Origin: Pseudopyrenochaeta lycopersici
Taxonomy: Eukaryota > Ascomycota > Dothideomycetes > Pleosporales > Pseudopyrenochaetaceae
Direction of reading: 5' to 3'
Assembly: GCA_003313425.1 (NCBI GenBank)
Contig: NHZP01000028.1
Span: 682,001 to 746,000, forward strand
DNA: 64,000 nucleotides
In this document: positions 1 through 9,626 of the stretch, piece by piece
How the letters are laid out: every line of letters begins with the position of its first letter
Position numbering within the stretch: the first letter of the stretch is position 1
Position numbers and translations under genes: made by a program
Notes under the pieces: generated by a model
What the model saw: the letters and a program-made list of their open reading frames with translations, nothing else
What the model was told of the DNA's origin: nothing
The model's database searches: none

Positions 1-143
1 CTACGCCATCTCTCTCAGATCTGTCGTGGACGTCGTTATCCCGGAATATCTTGACAGTGGCATCGAAAGCTTGGCCATTTACCGGAACATATCTTCCAAT
101 GCTGTTGAAAGATTAGTATAGCCTTTGTCAAGTGAAAAATGGC

Positions 144-900
144 TTAAAAGCTGTTGCGAACCCCTCTAGGATAATATATGAACACTCCAGTGCTTGTTTT
201 GGGTTGATGTAGTGCATTCGCAAAACCACGGAATCTTCGACCAGTGACTACCCAGCCCTTCAATCTCTCCTGAACCTCCTCTTCACTATCCGTACAGCCT
301 GTTTGTTTAATGATGCGGGCAACGAGGGCAATTCCGCCATCCGCAAACGAGGAAGTTCGCTGATGCGTGCTGTCCAAACTTGACGTCAGGTCATAGTAGA
401 GGGTTGTCAGGAATCTCCACATGATGTCTTCTATCAGCCTAGCACTTTCTTGGGTACAGGTGTATGCATAGTGGTCGGCCGGGGTCTGGAAGTTCGCGCT
501 ATCATGCCTCACGAAATCGCGAAGGGCCTTCAAGGCTCCTGAAGACGGCTCGAAATCCTTCTCCCGAAGCTTCCGCACTGGGGCCAATAAGTCCTTTTTG
601 GGCTTCGTTGTCTTCTGCCATCCTTTGACAATCTCGCTAAGGCTGTCCAACGATGCCTTGGAGAGATTCGGCGGCTCACGCTTGACCCACTCGATGAACT
701 AAGGATAATTAGCTTAGAAAAAAGTCGCAAAACGGCCATCAAACCTTCGGGTCGACGAGTTAATTGTCAAACGTTTGGTGCCTCAACCGGACGCGCAAGT
801 CCTTGGCGAATTCTAAACCGATGTGGTATTGGTGAGCTGATGATGTGCTGGCGAACGAGGTCCCATTGTTAAGGCTCGCCTTCAAGGAGACTATATCTTG
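144..900 (-). pseudogene. Decayed fungal gene of unknown function
   Basis: Reading leftward, an open frame to the stop near 144 carries about 168 residues of ordinary protein (mixed helix, no low complexity). Upstream of it a likely intron lies at about 698-745 (GT donor, GCTAAT branch, TTAG acceptor), and the same frame continues through 746-900 with protein-like sequence (...LEFAKDLRVRLRHQTFDN). That upstream piece has one in-frame TAA a few codons before the splice donor, readable as CAA changed to TAA. No convincing ATG was found and the frame closes near 920, so the 5' end is lost or badly decayed. I do not recognise the family. The intron plus one transition-type stop argue for a recently inactivated gene. 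Confidence 0.45.
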
Positions 901-2625
901 TGGGGTTCAGTGAGGCCCTGATGTGCTAAAGCGTGGCTTGTTTTAGCGACAGCTTGACGACAACTCATTTGCCGTCCTGCCCTTGTGCGTGGCGCTTATT
1001 CAGATCCTTTTTAGCGGGGTTGAAGCTGCACGTCGTCAGAGGACTAAACCTAATCTGTGAACTAAGAGCGCGATGCGTGCTCTTAATTCACAGATTAGGT
1101 TTAGTTCGGCTCTTGCAAAGAATGATCTCTATGGTGTGGCGTATTCGCATATTGGCGGTTACCACTCCCAGTCACATCCGTATCCGTCTTTCAACCTTCA
1201 CCAGGGCAATAAGTACAGCCAATTAAATGTTAAACAGCCCCGCTTTTCCAAGGTCCACGTGAGGACACGGAAATCAACAACAAGTCCTAAAAACGAGCGG
1301 AGATCGGAATGGGTTGCCTGTTCGATATATCATGTACCTCCTCTGCAACAAGGCTGGGACGTCCTCCTTACCCTCGCTTCCCCGCTTTCTTCAGGCATCG
1401 CCCAATGGATTGCATTCGTGTGCAGACAATCAACATTATGAGCGGATACCTGAGTGCGCAATCTGGGGTGGCGCTTGGGGTCTCAATGCAAGCAGTACGG
1501 CCGAACCAAGCGCCAAGTGGCTCGCTCTCTCTCGATTCTGGATGAATTTGGCGAACATTGAGAATTGAGAGTGAGCTAGATATGGTATCGATAATGCAAG
1601 TGATGCCCAAGATTCGCAGCGAGAAGACTGCGGGGCGCGATGATACCCCAAAACTGTAGAGAACACATGACTGACATGAGGACTATCCTTAATAACAGTA
1701 ATAATCAGCGATCTAAGATGGTGAGACTTCTTTGGCACTTCTGTGCGCAAAACTGTCAATCTTCATTCGATGACTCAAGCATCACTGCTGTTGATCAATT
1801 CAATCACGTGCTTGTTCGGACGCTCGGCAGTCGGCAGCGATTCGCTTCTGAACTCGCGTAGACTCGAGTTCGCTTCCGAAATTCTATCAGGAAGGATAAA
1901 TAGACGAACATGGGTGCCTTCTGCTTTGAACATCAACTCTGTCTTCTGCCATTTTTCGATTATCAACAGCCCACAGATGCTGATCTATGCCGAAGGATGT
2001 CTTTATACCCCTGCATTCTGGTTGCCATCTCCGCCGAAGTGACTAATGCAGCCGTACTCGACTGCGGTGCAGAATGCTGGAAACCTAGTTCCACGCTGAA
2101 GATCATTTGGTCTGCAAGCCTTCTCACAGTTGTGGAGAGTCATGTAAAATGGCGGTTCGGATTAACTGGGGGGCTTTTTGGGGGCAGATTAGGAGTTATT
2201 TTGGGGACATGAGGCGTGGCTGGCAGCTGTTGCTCAATCGCGGTTAGATTGTTCTTAAGACGGACAGACGTAGTCTCATGGCTTGATATGGCCTCTGTTC
2301 TCCTTTAGATCGCACATATTGGCAGCACAGCCGTTCTGTCTGCAAGCCTCTCAATACCTGCGTGCAATGGCGCATGCTGCTATTATACCTTGCCTCAACC
2401 ATGCTGTTACTCGATTGCGGTTAGATGGCTCTCAGGACGGCCGTACGTTGTGACGCCTCACACTGGAATTTCCACCGAGCCGCTTTCTTTGATGTAATCC
2501 AAGAAACGACATGGAACATGCTTGCCGCTTCTGCAGACGGGCTCATCCGTAACAAGAGTGGAGGTGTGGCTGTGGGGGAACCCATTCGAGAGGAGCATCG
2601 AGCGCGGGTGAGGGTCCAGGGAAGA
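901..2625. other. Intergenic stretch without a supported gene
   Basis: Only short overlapping frames on both strands, none with a domain, credible start or splice pattern. It holds the long inverted repeat at 1041-1107 and one copy of a promoter-like module at 1324-1366, both listed separately. The last part is promoter for the gene starting at 3301. Confidence 0.5.
1041..1107. repeat. Inverted repeat, 29-bp arms, 9-bp loop
   Basis: Arm 1041-1069 (starting GGACTAAACCTAATCTGTGA) is the reverse complement of 1079-1107 apart from two mismatches, with a 9-bp spacer CGATGCGTG-like loop. A transcript would fold into a long hairpin. It could be a tiny foldback element or a structured RNA. No target duplication was recognised around it. 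Confidence 0.8.
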
Positions 2626-2630
2626 TAAGG

Positions 2631-2636
2631 TATAAA
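2631..2636 (+). promoter_or_regulatory. TATA box (TATAAA)
   Basis: GGTATAAAGG is followed after about 25-40 bp by a pyrimidine-rich stretch typical of fungal transcript starts, leading into a long leader for the gene at 3301. Confidence 0.5.
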
Positions 2637-3233
2637 GGCTCGCAATCCATCTCCAGTTCTTCATTTTCTGCCATTCAAATTACCCCCCCTACGGATTCAT
2701 CCAAGCATAGCCCACCCAACACGCTTCTTTCACGTTACATCCATCTTTCTTTGCCTTCTTAGGGACATCATACCATACTTGATCCATTACCCGACTCATC
2801 CGTTCCTACCTCATCCATTTCTGCCTCCTTCCGGCAGTACCATAGCCCTCGCGGTCAAAGGTCGATTCTTTTCCTCACCCTATTCATATTTGCAGGTATC
2901 CAGTAAATATCACCATTCGCAATCACCACCAAGCCCAAGGCAAGTTCATCAACCCGTCCCCTTCAACTACTCTTCGACTGAGGTAGTCAGACAATACAAC
3001 TTACCCGGCACGCATCTTGATCAACACATCGAGCTCACCTGCTCTCATTGTCCTGAGACGTATCTCGCCACCTTTGGCCGCATCACGAGACTCATCCGTC
3101 GCGGTCTCCCTCCAAAATTAGGATAGCCCTCATTGTGGTCCAAAGTCGAGCTCTTCCTATCAAGCACCGTTTGCCATACCGACGCAGATAGAGGCTTTAT
3201 CTTTTCCTTACGCGCCGCAATAGATACCATCAA

Positions 3234-3284
3234 GGTGAGGGTAGCACTTTGCCTCCTCGGGGAACGTGCTAACTTTCAACAAAA
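3234..3284 (+). other. Predicted intron in the 5' leader
   Basis: GTGAGG donor, GTGCTAACTTT branch region and AAAAG acceptor, 51 bp, ending 16 bp before the ATG at 3301. This matches the intron style of the other genes here. Confidence 0.6.
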
Positions 3285-3300
3285 GTCTACGTTCATTCAT

Positions 3301-3589
3301 CATGCCCGGCACCAACCAATCCAACCCAGCTGCCTCAAACAGCTCCGGCACCTCCACCACCTCCACCACTTCGGGCGAGCAGAACACGGACCGCCCAGTC
3401 GTCAATGGAGTGACTGGCAATAATGATGACCGAGCTGGGGGAAACGCTTCGAACGCTTCGAGTGCTCCGGGGCACGGCCAAGGTTCTCAGTACCTGAGCG
3501 ACCTCATGCCTCTCATGACCGAAGAAGAAAAGCGAGAGTTGAATATCCGTGCTTTCAACGCTGGGACGAATGATAGGGAGAGTTCGTAG
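3301..3589 (+). CDS. Small Ser/Thr/Asn-rich protein, unknown function (95 aa)
   Basis: ATG at 3301 opens a 95-residue protein. The N-terminal two thirds are disordered and rich in Ser, Thr, Asn and Gly (TSTTSTTSGEQ). The C-terminus has a short amphipathic block (YLSDLMPLMTEEEKRELNIRAF) that could be a small helix. The start is chosen because a good leader intron ends just upstream, a TATA box lies about 665 bp upstream and CT-rich leader sequence fills the gap. The frame is also open upstream to 3266 but without an ATG in good context. The family is not recognised. A soluble intracellular protein is the default reading, as no signal peptide or membrane segment is visible. Confidence 0.6.
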
Positions 3590-3658
3590 ACAGCGACGAT
3601 ATATGCATTATGTAATCAACTAGGAACATCTTTTCCGCGTTTCATTGGGAAGCCTTGA

Positions 3659-3664
3659 CACGTG
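3659..3664. promoter_or_regulatory. CACGTG E-box upstream of the gene at 3889
   Basis: A perfect CACGTG palindrome (GACACGTGGC) lies about 225 bp upstream of the ATG at 3889. It is a consensus bHLH/bZIP-type site. Function is inferred from position only. Confidence 0.35.
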
Positions 3665-3888
3665 GCGGGCAAAAGTCATGCGGCCCAACACGTCAGATGC
3701 ATGTCGGCCTAGCGCAAACGTGAATGGAACTTGTCCACTGTCAACATTTGTAACAACTAACAACAGGCTTTCCCATTGTTGTTCAGGTTGCGCATTACGC
3801 TACGCTTTCATCCCGACATAAATACGCGCTCGCTGCCTTTGCTCTGAGCTGTGCATTCACAGCAACGCAACCATTATCCACCTACCTC

Positions 3889-4405
3889 ATGTCACTACAC
3901 GCAGTTTTATCTTCCAACCCACGTCTAGACGGCCTTGTTGCCGCCGCGGTTCTCCACGGCAAAGAGCATATAAAGACAGAAAAGTTCAGTGTATCTCGAT
4001 ATGATTGGGACACAACGCATACAGCGATAGTTGCAGAGATCTTCAAGAGGGTGAGTGTAGAAGAAGAGGCCTTGCTTTGAAACCCTACTAATTCACACGG
4101 AGGTGGATGAAATTAAAGAGGCTGCAGAGGGGGTAACAGTAGGGCACCCGAACAAGAAACCAGCATTATTTCTTCTCACATCCGGTTTCCTTGAAACCAA
4201 GCCAAACGAGATCGGTATTCTCATACCTATCATCCAAGACCCAGAGGTGGTCAAGCGAGGAACCATTCGAGTTTGGAGGGAAGGAGGTGATGATGTAACC
4301 AGGACGCTTGAGCTGGGGATATATCTGATCTTCAAGGACGTTTGCTATCACATGCCGGACCATATACCTTTCCTTCTACTTCCATGTCCTGCATCCGAGT
4401 GTTAG
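3889..4405 (+). CDS. Unknown two-exon protein (154 aa)
   Basis: Exon 1 3889-4050, intron 4051-4102 (GTGAGT donor, CTACTAATT branch, GGAG acceptor, 52 bp), exon 2 4103-4405. The join is in phase and gives 154 residues. The protein has an alanine-rich start (LVAAAVLHGKEHI) and a mixed alpha/beta body containing GILIPIIQDPEV and VKRGTIRVWREGGDD. No signal peptide, membrane helix or known motif is visible. TAAATA at about 3820 and an E-box at 3659 are plausible promoter parts. The family is not recognised. The good intron and start context make a real gene likely. Confidence 0.65.
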
Positions 4406-6035
4406 TCTAATGAATGGGAAGGAAGGGGCGCAAGGGAATGGCCTACAATTCCAAACCAAATCCAACTCTTGAACGTACTCCTCATTCCATTTTTCCATAT
4501 TGTTCCAATGTTCCAAGAAGTCGCTCAGGTACGTAGAGTCTTCGGAGCCATCCAAACCCTCCTCCTGAGGAGCAGTAGTGGGTTCTGCGTTTGGCGCTTC
4601 GGTTTGGTGGGAGACTCCCTGTGAGTTGTTCAGACTAAACCCAACGTTTACCATTGGCGACAGAGATGAATGGTTGATGTCGCTTCTCAATGAGGTTTCC
4701 AGGCTCAAAACCTCTTGATTTCTCTCGGAGCTCTCTCCTGTAACATCTGACTGAAATGATGCTTGGCTATCGTCTTGCCCTGCACATGGTAAGCGGCAGA
4801 GAAAGCAACGATGTGAAAATCGAAATACCTTTTACTGCTCTCTCGATGGTCACGACGCCTTCTTCTCTACTTTCTGGGTGCACGCTTCCACTATTTTCAG
4901 ATTCGTTCACGATAGATTTCGGTTCGGCATCGATGCTTGCTTGAGAAGGCGGGGAACAAGTCCTTGCGATATCTGGCTGGGGAAAATCCTGGTTCGAAGG
5001 CAGCCTGCTAGAAATCAGGCGTGAATATCGTAGAGCCCGGCATACGTCGTAGAAACTGCGGGATGTGAGTACATACAACTCTTAGGTACTGATAACGTAC
5101 CGCAAATTAGGCTCCCAGCGTAAGACATGTTGGGGGACAGACCACCGGGTAACGCTCAACTCCTTCGCCTTCTCATATGCCTGGATAAGCGGAGCTTTAT
5201 TCTGCTCATGTCTGAGGTTTGTATACACATATGGACGACCAGGCGCATCTATGGTGAAAGTGAGCACTGAATCTTGCGCTGAATAGCAAGACTTACACCA
5301 AGCTACAACGGCCGTGGCATGGCCAAGTTCCCAGCCTTTCGCAACCAGTGCTGGTATCAACTCTTCGTTCATCCATGCCGCTCCGTCTCGAATCCGTCGC
5401 CGATAATCAGTCCCATGACCACTGTCCACGATATCCATGAGACTATCGGCCCCATTGCTTGAGAGTATCCCTCGTCTCTCAAGTACGACGATGCAGGAGA
5501 GAAAGGAGAAGAGTTCAATCCGCGCCTGTACTTCAGCGTCACAAGCGTTGCGAAGGGAACGAGCAGTGCTTTTAGCAATCGCTTCTCCTCTTTCGTAGAC
5601 AGTAGACCCTTCTGGATTCTGTGAATTGACATCCGACTGCGCTCGTACGAGTTCCGAGTCTTGTGGAAGTTCGACAGCTTGTATGATGTTCTTACAGGCT
5701 TCATCCCAAAGTCGCCTCTGCTTTGAAGCTCTACCACTGTCAAAACTCTTTGTTTGCTTTTTACTCTGCGGTCTTTTTCTGGTCTGCAACGTCGATTCCG
5801 ATGGGTCGAACAAAACAATCTGGAAGCCCTGAGACTCTGTGCAGTGCTGGTTATCTTGGTATATGCACAGTGAGTGTGACTCGTCTTCAGTACGCTGAGG
5901 TAGAGTGCCAAAGGTATTCAATGCCTCGTCGAGTGTGTCGCGTGACGATCGGGAGAGTACTTCGCATTTTGCATGGTGTTTCTCGTACAGGGCGAGTTTT
6001 GCTTTGAGTTGGTTGATTTCGTCCGATTCAAGCAT
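4376..6035 (-). CDS. Unknown four-exon protein with basic nuclear-localisation-like region (505 aa)
   Basis: Exons, reading leftward: 6035-5297, 5248-5101, 5055-4829, 4779-4376. Introns are 5249-5296 (GTAAGT), 5056-5100 (GTACGT) and 4780-4828 (GTATTT). Joined phases agree and give 505 residues. The ATG at 6035 starts a short helical, coiled-coil-like segment (ESDEINQLKAKLALYEKHH). Residues about 90-125 are basic (RKRPQSKKQTK, ASKQRR), consistent with a nuclear import signal. A helical central region follows, and the tail is acidic and Ser/Gln-rich. The first intron is 48 bp and stop-free, so retaining it would insert 16 residues in frame. The last 30 bp overlap, antisense, the end of the gene at 3889-4405, so the two are convergent. 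The family is not recognised; a nuclear regulator is only a guess. Confidence 0.7.
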
Positions 6036-6107
6036 ATTGCACTTGCTTTTGAGGCGGGAAGGAAGCGGGGGAGGGCGAAGTCCGCATGCGAACTTGGCCA
6101 ACACAAA

Positions 6108-6152
6108 CTAACCGCTTCGGCCAGACCACAGTGGTCTGGCCAAGGTGGTTAG
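6108..6152. repeat. Inverted repeat centred on GGCCAGACCAC / GTGGTCTGGCC
   Basis: A perfect 11-bp inverted repeat with one central base (6119-6141) lies inside a wider CTAACC / GGTTAG pair (6108-6113 and 6147-6152). It sits about 75 bp upstream of the ATG at 6035, in the promoter or leader of that gene. It could be a dimeric factor site or a hairpin. Confidence 0.7.
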
Positions 6153-6628
6153 CGCACAGCATCTCATCACATCCCCTCGACAACAGCACGATCCAAGCGC
6201 CACTATGTACCCCAGTCAGCATTCACCACGACTTTGATGCGGATGCTGGCTGCGCGTGATGGCGGATGCCGGGATCTAGTCTCTTGGTGGCGTGGTGCTG
6301 GCTCGGAATGACCGCCGACAGTACCAAGCGCTATTCACAATCTGCATCAACCCCACTAGATTTTCTTGCGGGATCAACATCTGCTCCACGCTCACTTGAA
6401 CAAAACCTATGCAAGCGCAAGCGGATATCAATGTTGGAACTCCACGTTGCTCCCGCTTATGATCGCATCTGTATCCGCCTCCCCGCCTCTCCGTTCGCGT
6501 AGTCCACTGCTTGGCGAATCAGTTGGAGCTACCCCAAAACGCAACCGGATCTGTTTTTTGAAGCCCTCGTGAGCTTTACGGAAACCGACAGCTGAGAACG
6601 CGTGGACGGTGGGACGGCTAACGTGTGT

Positions 6629-6667
6629 GATATATCATGCACTCCCCAACGGAAGCTGAGGCGTCCT
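6629..6667 (+). promoter_or_regulatory. Promoter-like module, copy B
   Basis: GATATATCATGCAC followed by GCTGAGGCGTCCT, about 150 bp before the ATG at 6786. It matches copies at 1324-1366 and 9479-9523 in order and spacing. Copies B and C also share TTGCCTTCYTGCAGG further downstream. Confidence 0.45.
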
Positions 6668-6785
6668 ACGAGTCACCGTCTCACCGCCCCTCGTCCTTCA
6701 CCGGTTGCCTTCCTGCAGGTTGGGTTTGCCTAACGTCTTTGCTTGCCTTCGTTGGAACTCATCGGCCTTCAACCGCTTCGGAGTA

Positions 6786-7780
6786 ATGGCCCAAACTTCC
6801 GATCTTGCGTCTTCTCCCCCTGCCTCTCTCTGTCAGAAAAACGTATGTATCCTACCGGGGTCTTTTTTCTAGATCTAATCACCGCGTAGAGGTTTGAAGT
6901 AGTTACTGTCCAGAACATCGACTCAGGCGAAACGGGAACGCTAGTCAACGCGTGGGTTAAGGAGTCTGTTGTGTCGCCGCGATTTGTGGACGGTGATGAC
7001 AAGCCTCTCAAAATCGAACAATCTACGTATTTCCAGCACACTGTCAGCTGGCAGCGCTTTCTGCAGCTTAAAGGAGCTAATGACGCCTTACCGCCAGAAC
7101 TCCTCGAACGAATTCACAACGCGGAATCTTTAAATTTAGCGAATGAAGCCGCCCATGAGCCTCACAGCTGGTTGGCGTGGGTTTTACCATGTTGTCCACC
7201 TTTGCGTGCCCTCCTCTCGTCGATTTGTTCGAGCTATGCTTCTCAGGGAACGGTCGACCGTCCAAGGCATCGCTTCAGCTTTTCATGTACTGGCAGTCCC
7301 CTATCACACTCGAAAGGGGAGGGTTTTCAACGCACCGGCTACGAGGAGAGCAATTCCAGTCCTCCCGCGCAAATTACTCCAGAAATGCAATACTTCACTG
7401 AAAACAGCAGTTTACCAGGGCCTGAATCGCCTCTGTTCCTATTAGGCAGCTTTTCGACCAAGCCCAATATTCCGGCCTCGCTACGGTCCGCAAGCATTGA
7501 CTCAAGGGCTCCATTTCACTGCTCCTCATCGTGGAGCTCGGACTCGACTTACGACTGTGTTAGCGCCCCCTCACAAATGTTTGTTCCCCCAGCAGCAGTG
7601 ATCGCTTCTCAATGTAGTTCCACAGGGCTTCAATTAGAAGATAGCCGCATTTGTGGCAGCATCGAATCGATCATAGAAGCTTCGGAAAACCGAAACACGC
7701 GTTCGCAGGAAGTGGAATCTTTGGCTGGTACCGACATCGTCTCTTGTATCGCGGAACCTCGGGTAGGAGGGATTTCCTAA
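6786..7780 (+). CDS. Unknown spliced protein; 3' structure unresolved
   Basis: ATG at 6786, 19 codons, then an intron at 6843-6889 (GTATGT donor, CTAATC branch, GTAG acceptor), then a frame that stays open to the TAA at 7778-7780, about 316 residues in all. The first part looks like a folded domain (RFEVVTVQNIDSG, AWVKESVVSPRF, YFQHTVSWQRFLQLKG, PPELLERIHNAE). Past about 7175 this frame becomes Ser/Pro-rich, while the +1-shifted frame 7177-7401 reads as good globular protein (PLVDLFELCFSGNGRPSK, LQLFMYWQSPITLERGG). So there may be an undetected intron or a frameshift near 7150-7180. A further open frame in the first phase follows at 7850-8215. I do not recognise the family. Real gene likely, exact protein not. 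Confidence 0.5.
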
Positions 7781-7810
7781 ATGCCTGGTCCCAACCCCAG
7801 CATCATATGA

Positions 7811-8215
7811 CTAGCATCAGTCAGTGGGTTTATCGACACTTTACATGGCGTGCTTGCGAAAGATGTCGACGCGATACTTTTTATTGAGCAGGTGAAGGCG
7901 ACAAGGGAAGCAGGTGTTCGTATGACGAACGTGCTTGTGCACACCAAGCTTCACAGGTGCCGGCTGCTGCAGAATGTCGCATTCGATACATTTTATGAAG
8001 CTCAGCACATCGAGCAGATTCAAAGTCTTATTGGCTCATATTCTTACAGCGCAATTGAATCTTTACAGGAGGCGGGTTGTTGGTGTCCATTTCCAATTTT
8101 TTGCGGCTATCCACTTCACGAATTCATACCCGGTGATACCGACCGCCTGAGGCTGGAGAATAGAGGAGAGGTAGCTTGTCAGTTTGAGCCCAAATTCTGT
8201 TCTACCTCTTGCTAA
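7811..8215 (+). CDS. Possible 3' exon(s) of the gene at 6786, or a separate small gene
   Basis: An open frame from 7811 to the TAG-free stop at 8213-8215 encodes protein-like sequence (GVLAKDVDAILFIEQVKAT, NVLVHTKLHRCRLLQNVAF, HIEQIQSLIGSYSYSAIESL). It is in the same phase as 6890-7780 but separated by TAA (7778) and TGA (7808). A GTAGGA donor at 7763 and acceptors at 7814, 7820 or 7824 exist, but none restores the frame exactly, so I leave the join open. No family recognised. Confidence 0.35.
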   Translation, partial: LASVSGFIDTLHGVLAKDVDAILFIEQVKATREAGVRMTNVLVHTKLHRCRLLQNVAFDTFYEAQHIEQIQSLIGSYSYSAIESLQEAGCWCPFPIFCGYPLHEFIPGDTDRLRLENRGEVACQFEPKFCSTSC

Positions 8216-9478
8216 AGCAAAGCTCTGTACCCGTAGAGTGCACGCAACCTGTCCTTTCCTCTCCATCCGTTGCCTGGCTGCATTCTTCAGTCCTTCGGTA
8301 GCTCAGAATGTCTGTAATACAATCGCTTCTTTGCTTCTTATCATGGAAATGTCCACAGATATCAATGAATCGCTCAGCTGTAACAGCCATCACTGCAGTG
8401 CCGATCCCCAAATGGCGACGATAAAACAAAATATCCTAGCCCGAGGACTACCAGTACGTAGGTGGCGGGCATATATTTCTCTATAGCCAGGACTGTTCTC
8501 TCAGATCGGGTAACGAGCCCAAGTCATTAGGAGCGGCACTCGTTGCGATATTTTAAGACAAGCGGCAGGGAGCGTCTCACTTCCGAGCAAGAGTGTGCCT
8601 AAGTATGCATCGGTGTGACGATCCGTTCAGTCTTCCGTGCCGGGCGAACCATGCGGTACAGCGTCGTGGCTCTTCCGGATGCAGGGATATCACATGTCCG
8701 GCTGCAGCCTGTTTCAATCAGAGTATGCATAAAGTTGTCGAGTTGCCATATCATTCAATGAAGCATGGAATTGACAGCTTCCGAAGAGGGAGCCAGTGAG
8801 TGCAGTTCGACATTGGATTTCGTCAGGTCGAGATCCTGCCTATCGGATACGTACACACAGTGACTCTAGCATCTGCCCGCATGCTTCTCGATCCCGTCCT
8901 TCTTCGGGCGAACGATAGGACTTCCAATCATGTGTACTCCTGAGATGATGTTGATTCGCAAGCTGCTTCCTACTTCACGTTTCTCATTGCTATTTCTCCA
9001 ATAGCCTGGCTGCTGGGACCACATTCAGCGGATGGAACTGTAGATATTTGATTACAAGAAGGAAGCTCTGGTTCACGGCGGCCACTCGTCCGCCGTTCGC
9101 GCGGCTTATCTTTCATGCGAACGGTAACGAGAAACGATACGTCTATCCCGGAAATCACTAGCAAATATGACGTGCATTCCCGAGACGCATGCTCTGTCAC
9201 TGGGCAACAACCCCAACGCCAATGAAATCGGAATAAATGATAAGGATCGTGCACACGCTCGTTCGACGTTCAGTGACGAGCGAGCGGGCCGGGTGCGCGA
9301 GTTTCTCTGTTGCACGTCTAATCCTGCAGTGGCGTCGACGACTTGGAGAAAAGAGTTCCACAAGGAGATAGAGTTCCCCATCCCCCAAGCCGAATTTGAG
9401 AAGCGAGTCAGCTATGCTCGCTACGAGCGCCACTATGCTTAGCTGTACGATGATAATGTCACCTACGCCGATCTGTCT
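8216..9478. other. Intergenic; long promoter region of the Zn2Cys6 gene
   Basis: About 1.26 kb with only short, unsupported frames on both strands. Long upstream regions are usual for fungal regulatory genes. No repeat or RNA gene was recognised. Confidence 0.4.
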
Positions 9479-9523
9479 AATATATCCTGCACGTACTCCA
9501 GTCGAGGCTAGCTGAGACGTCCT
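9479..9523 (+). promoter_or_regulatory. Promoter-like module, copy C
   Basis: AATATATCCTGCAC followed by GCTGAGACGTCCT, about 150 bp before the ATG at 9627. It has the same layout as the copy at 6629-6667, and TTGCCTTCTTGCAGG follows at about 9539-9553. Confidence 0.45.
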
Positions 9524-9626
9524 TCAGTTCTTCGACATTTGCCTTCTTGCAGGACAAGGCCGTTCGACGTCTCGATTTGCCTACTTTACGATTCGCAGCC
9601 CTTCCGATATCAGTACACGCCAAGCC

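Noticed and set aside
2779..3126. 115-codon frame upstream of the gene at 3301
   Set aside because: No ATG start, pyrimidine-rich leader composition and a position just after a TATA box point to 5' leader.
5369..5911. 180-codon frame within the four-exon gene at 4376-6035
   Set aside because: Shadow of exon 1 in another phase; the host frame is longer and continues through phase-consistent introns.
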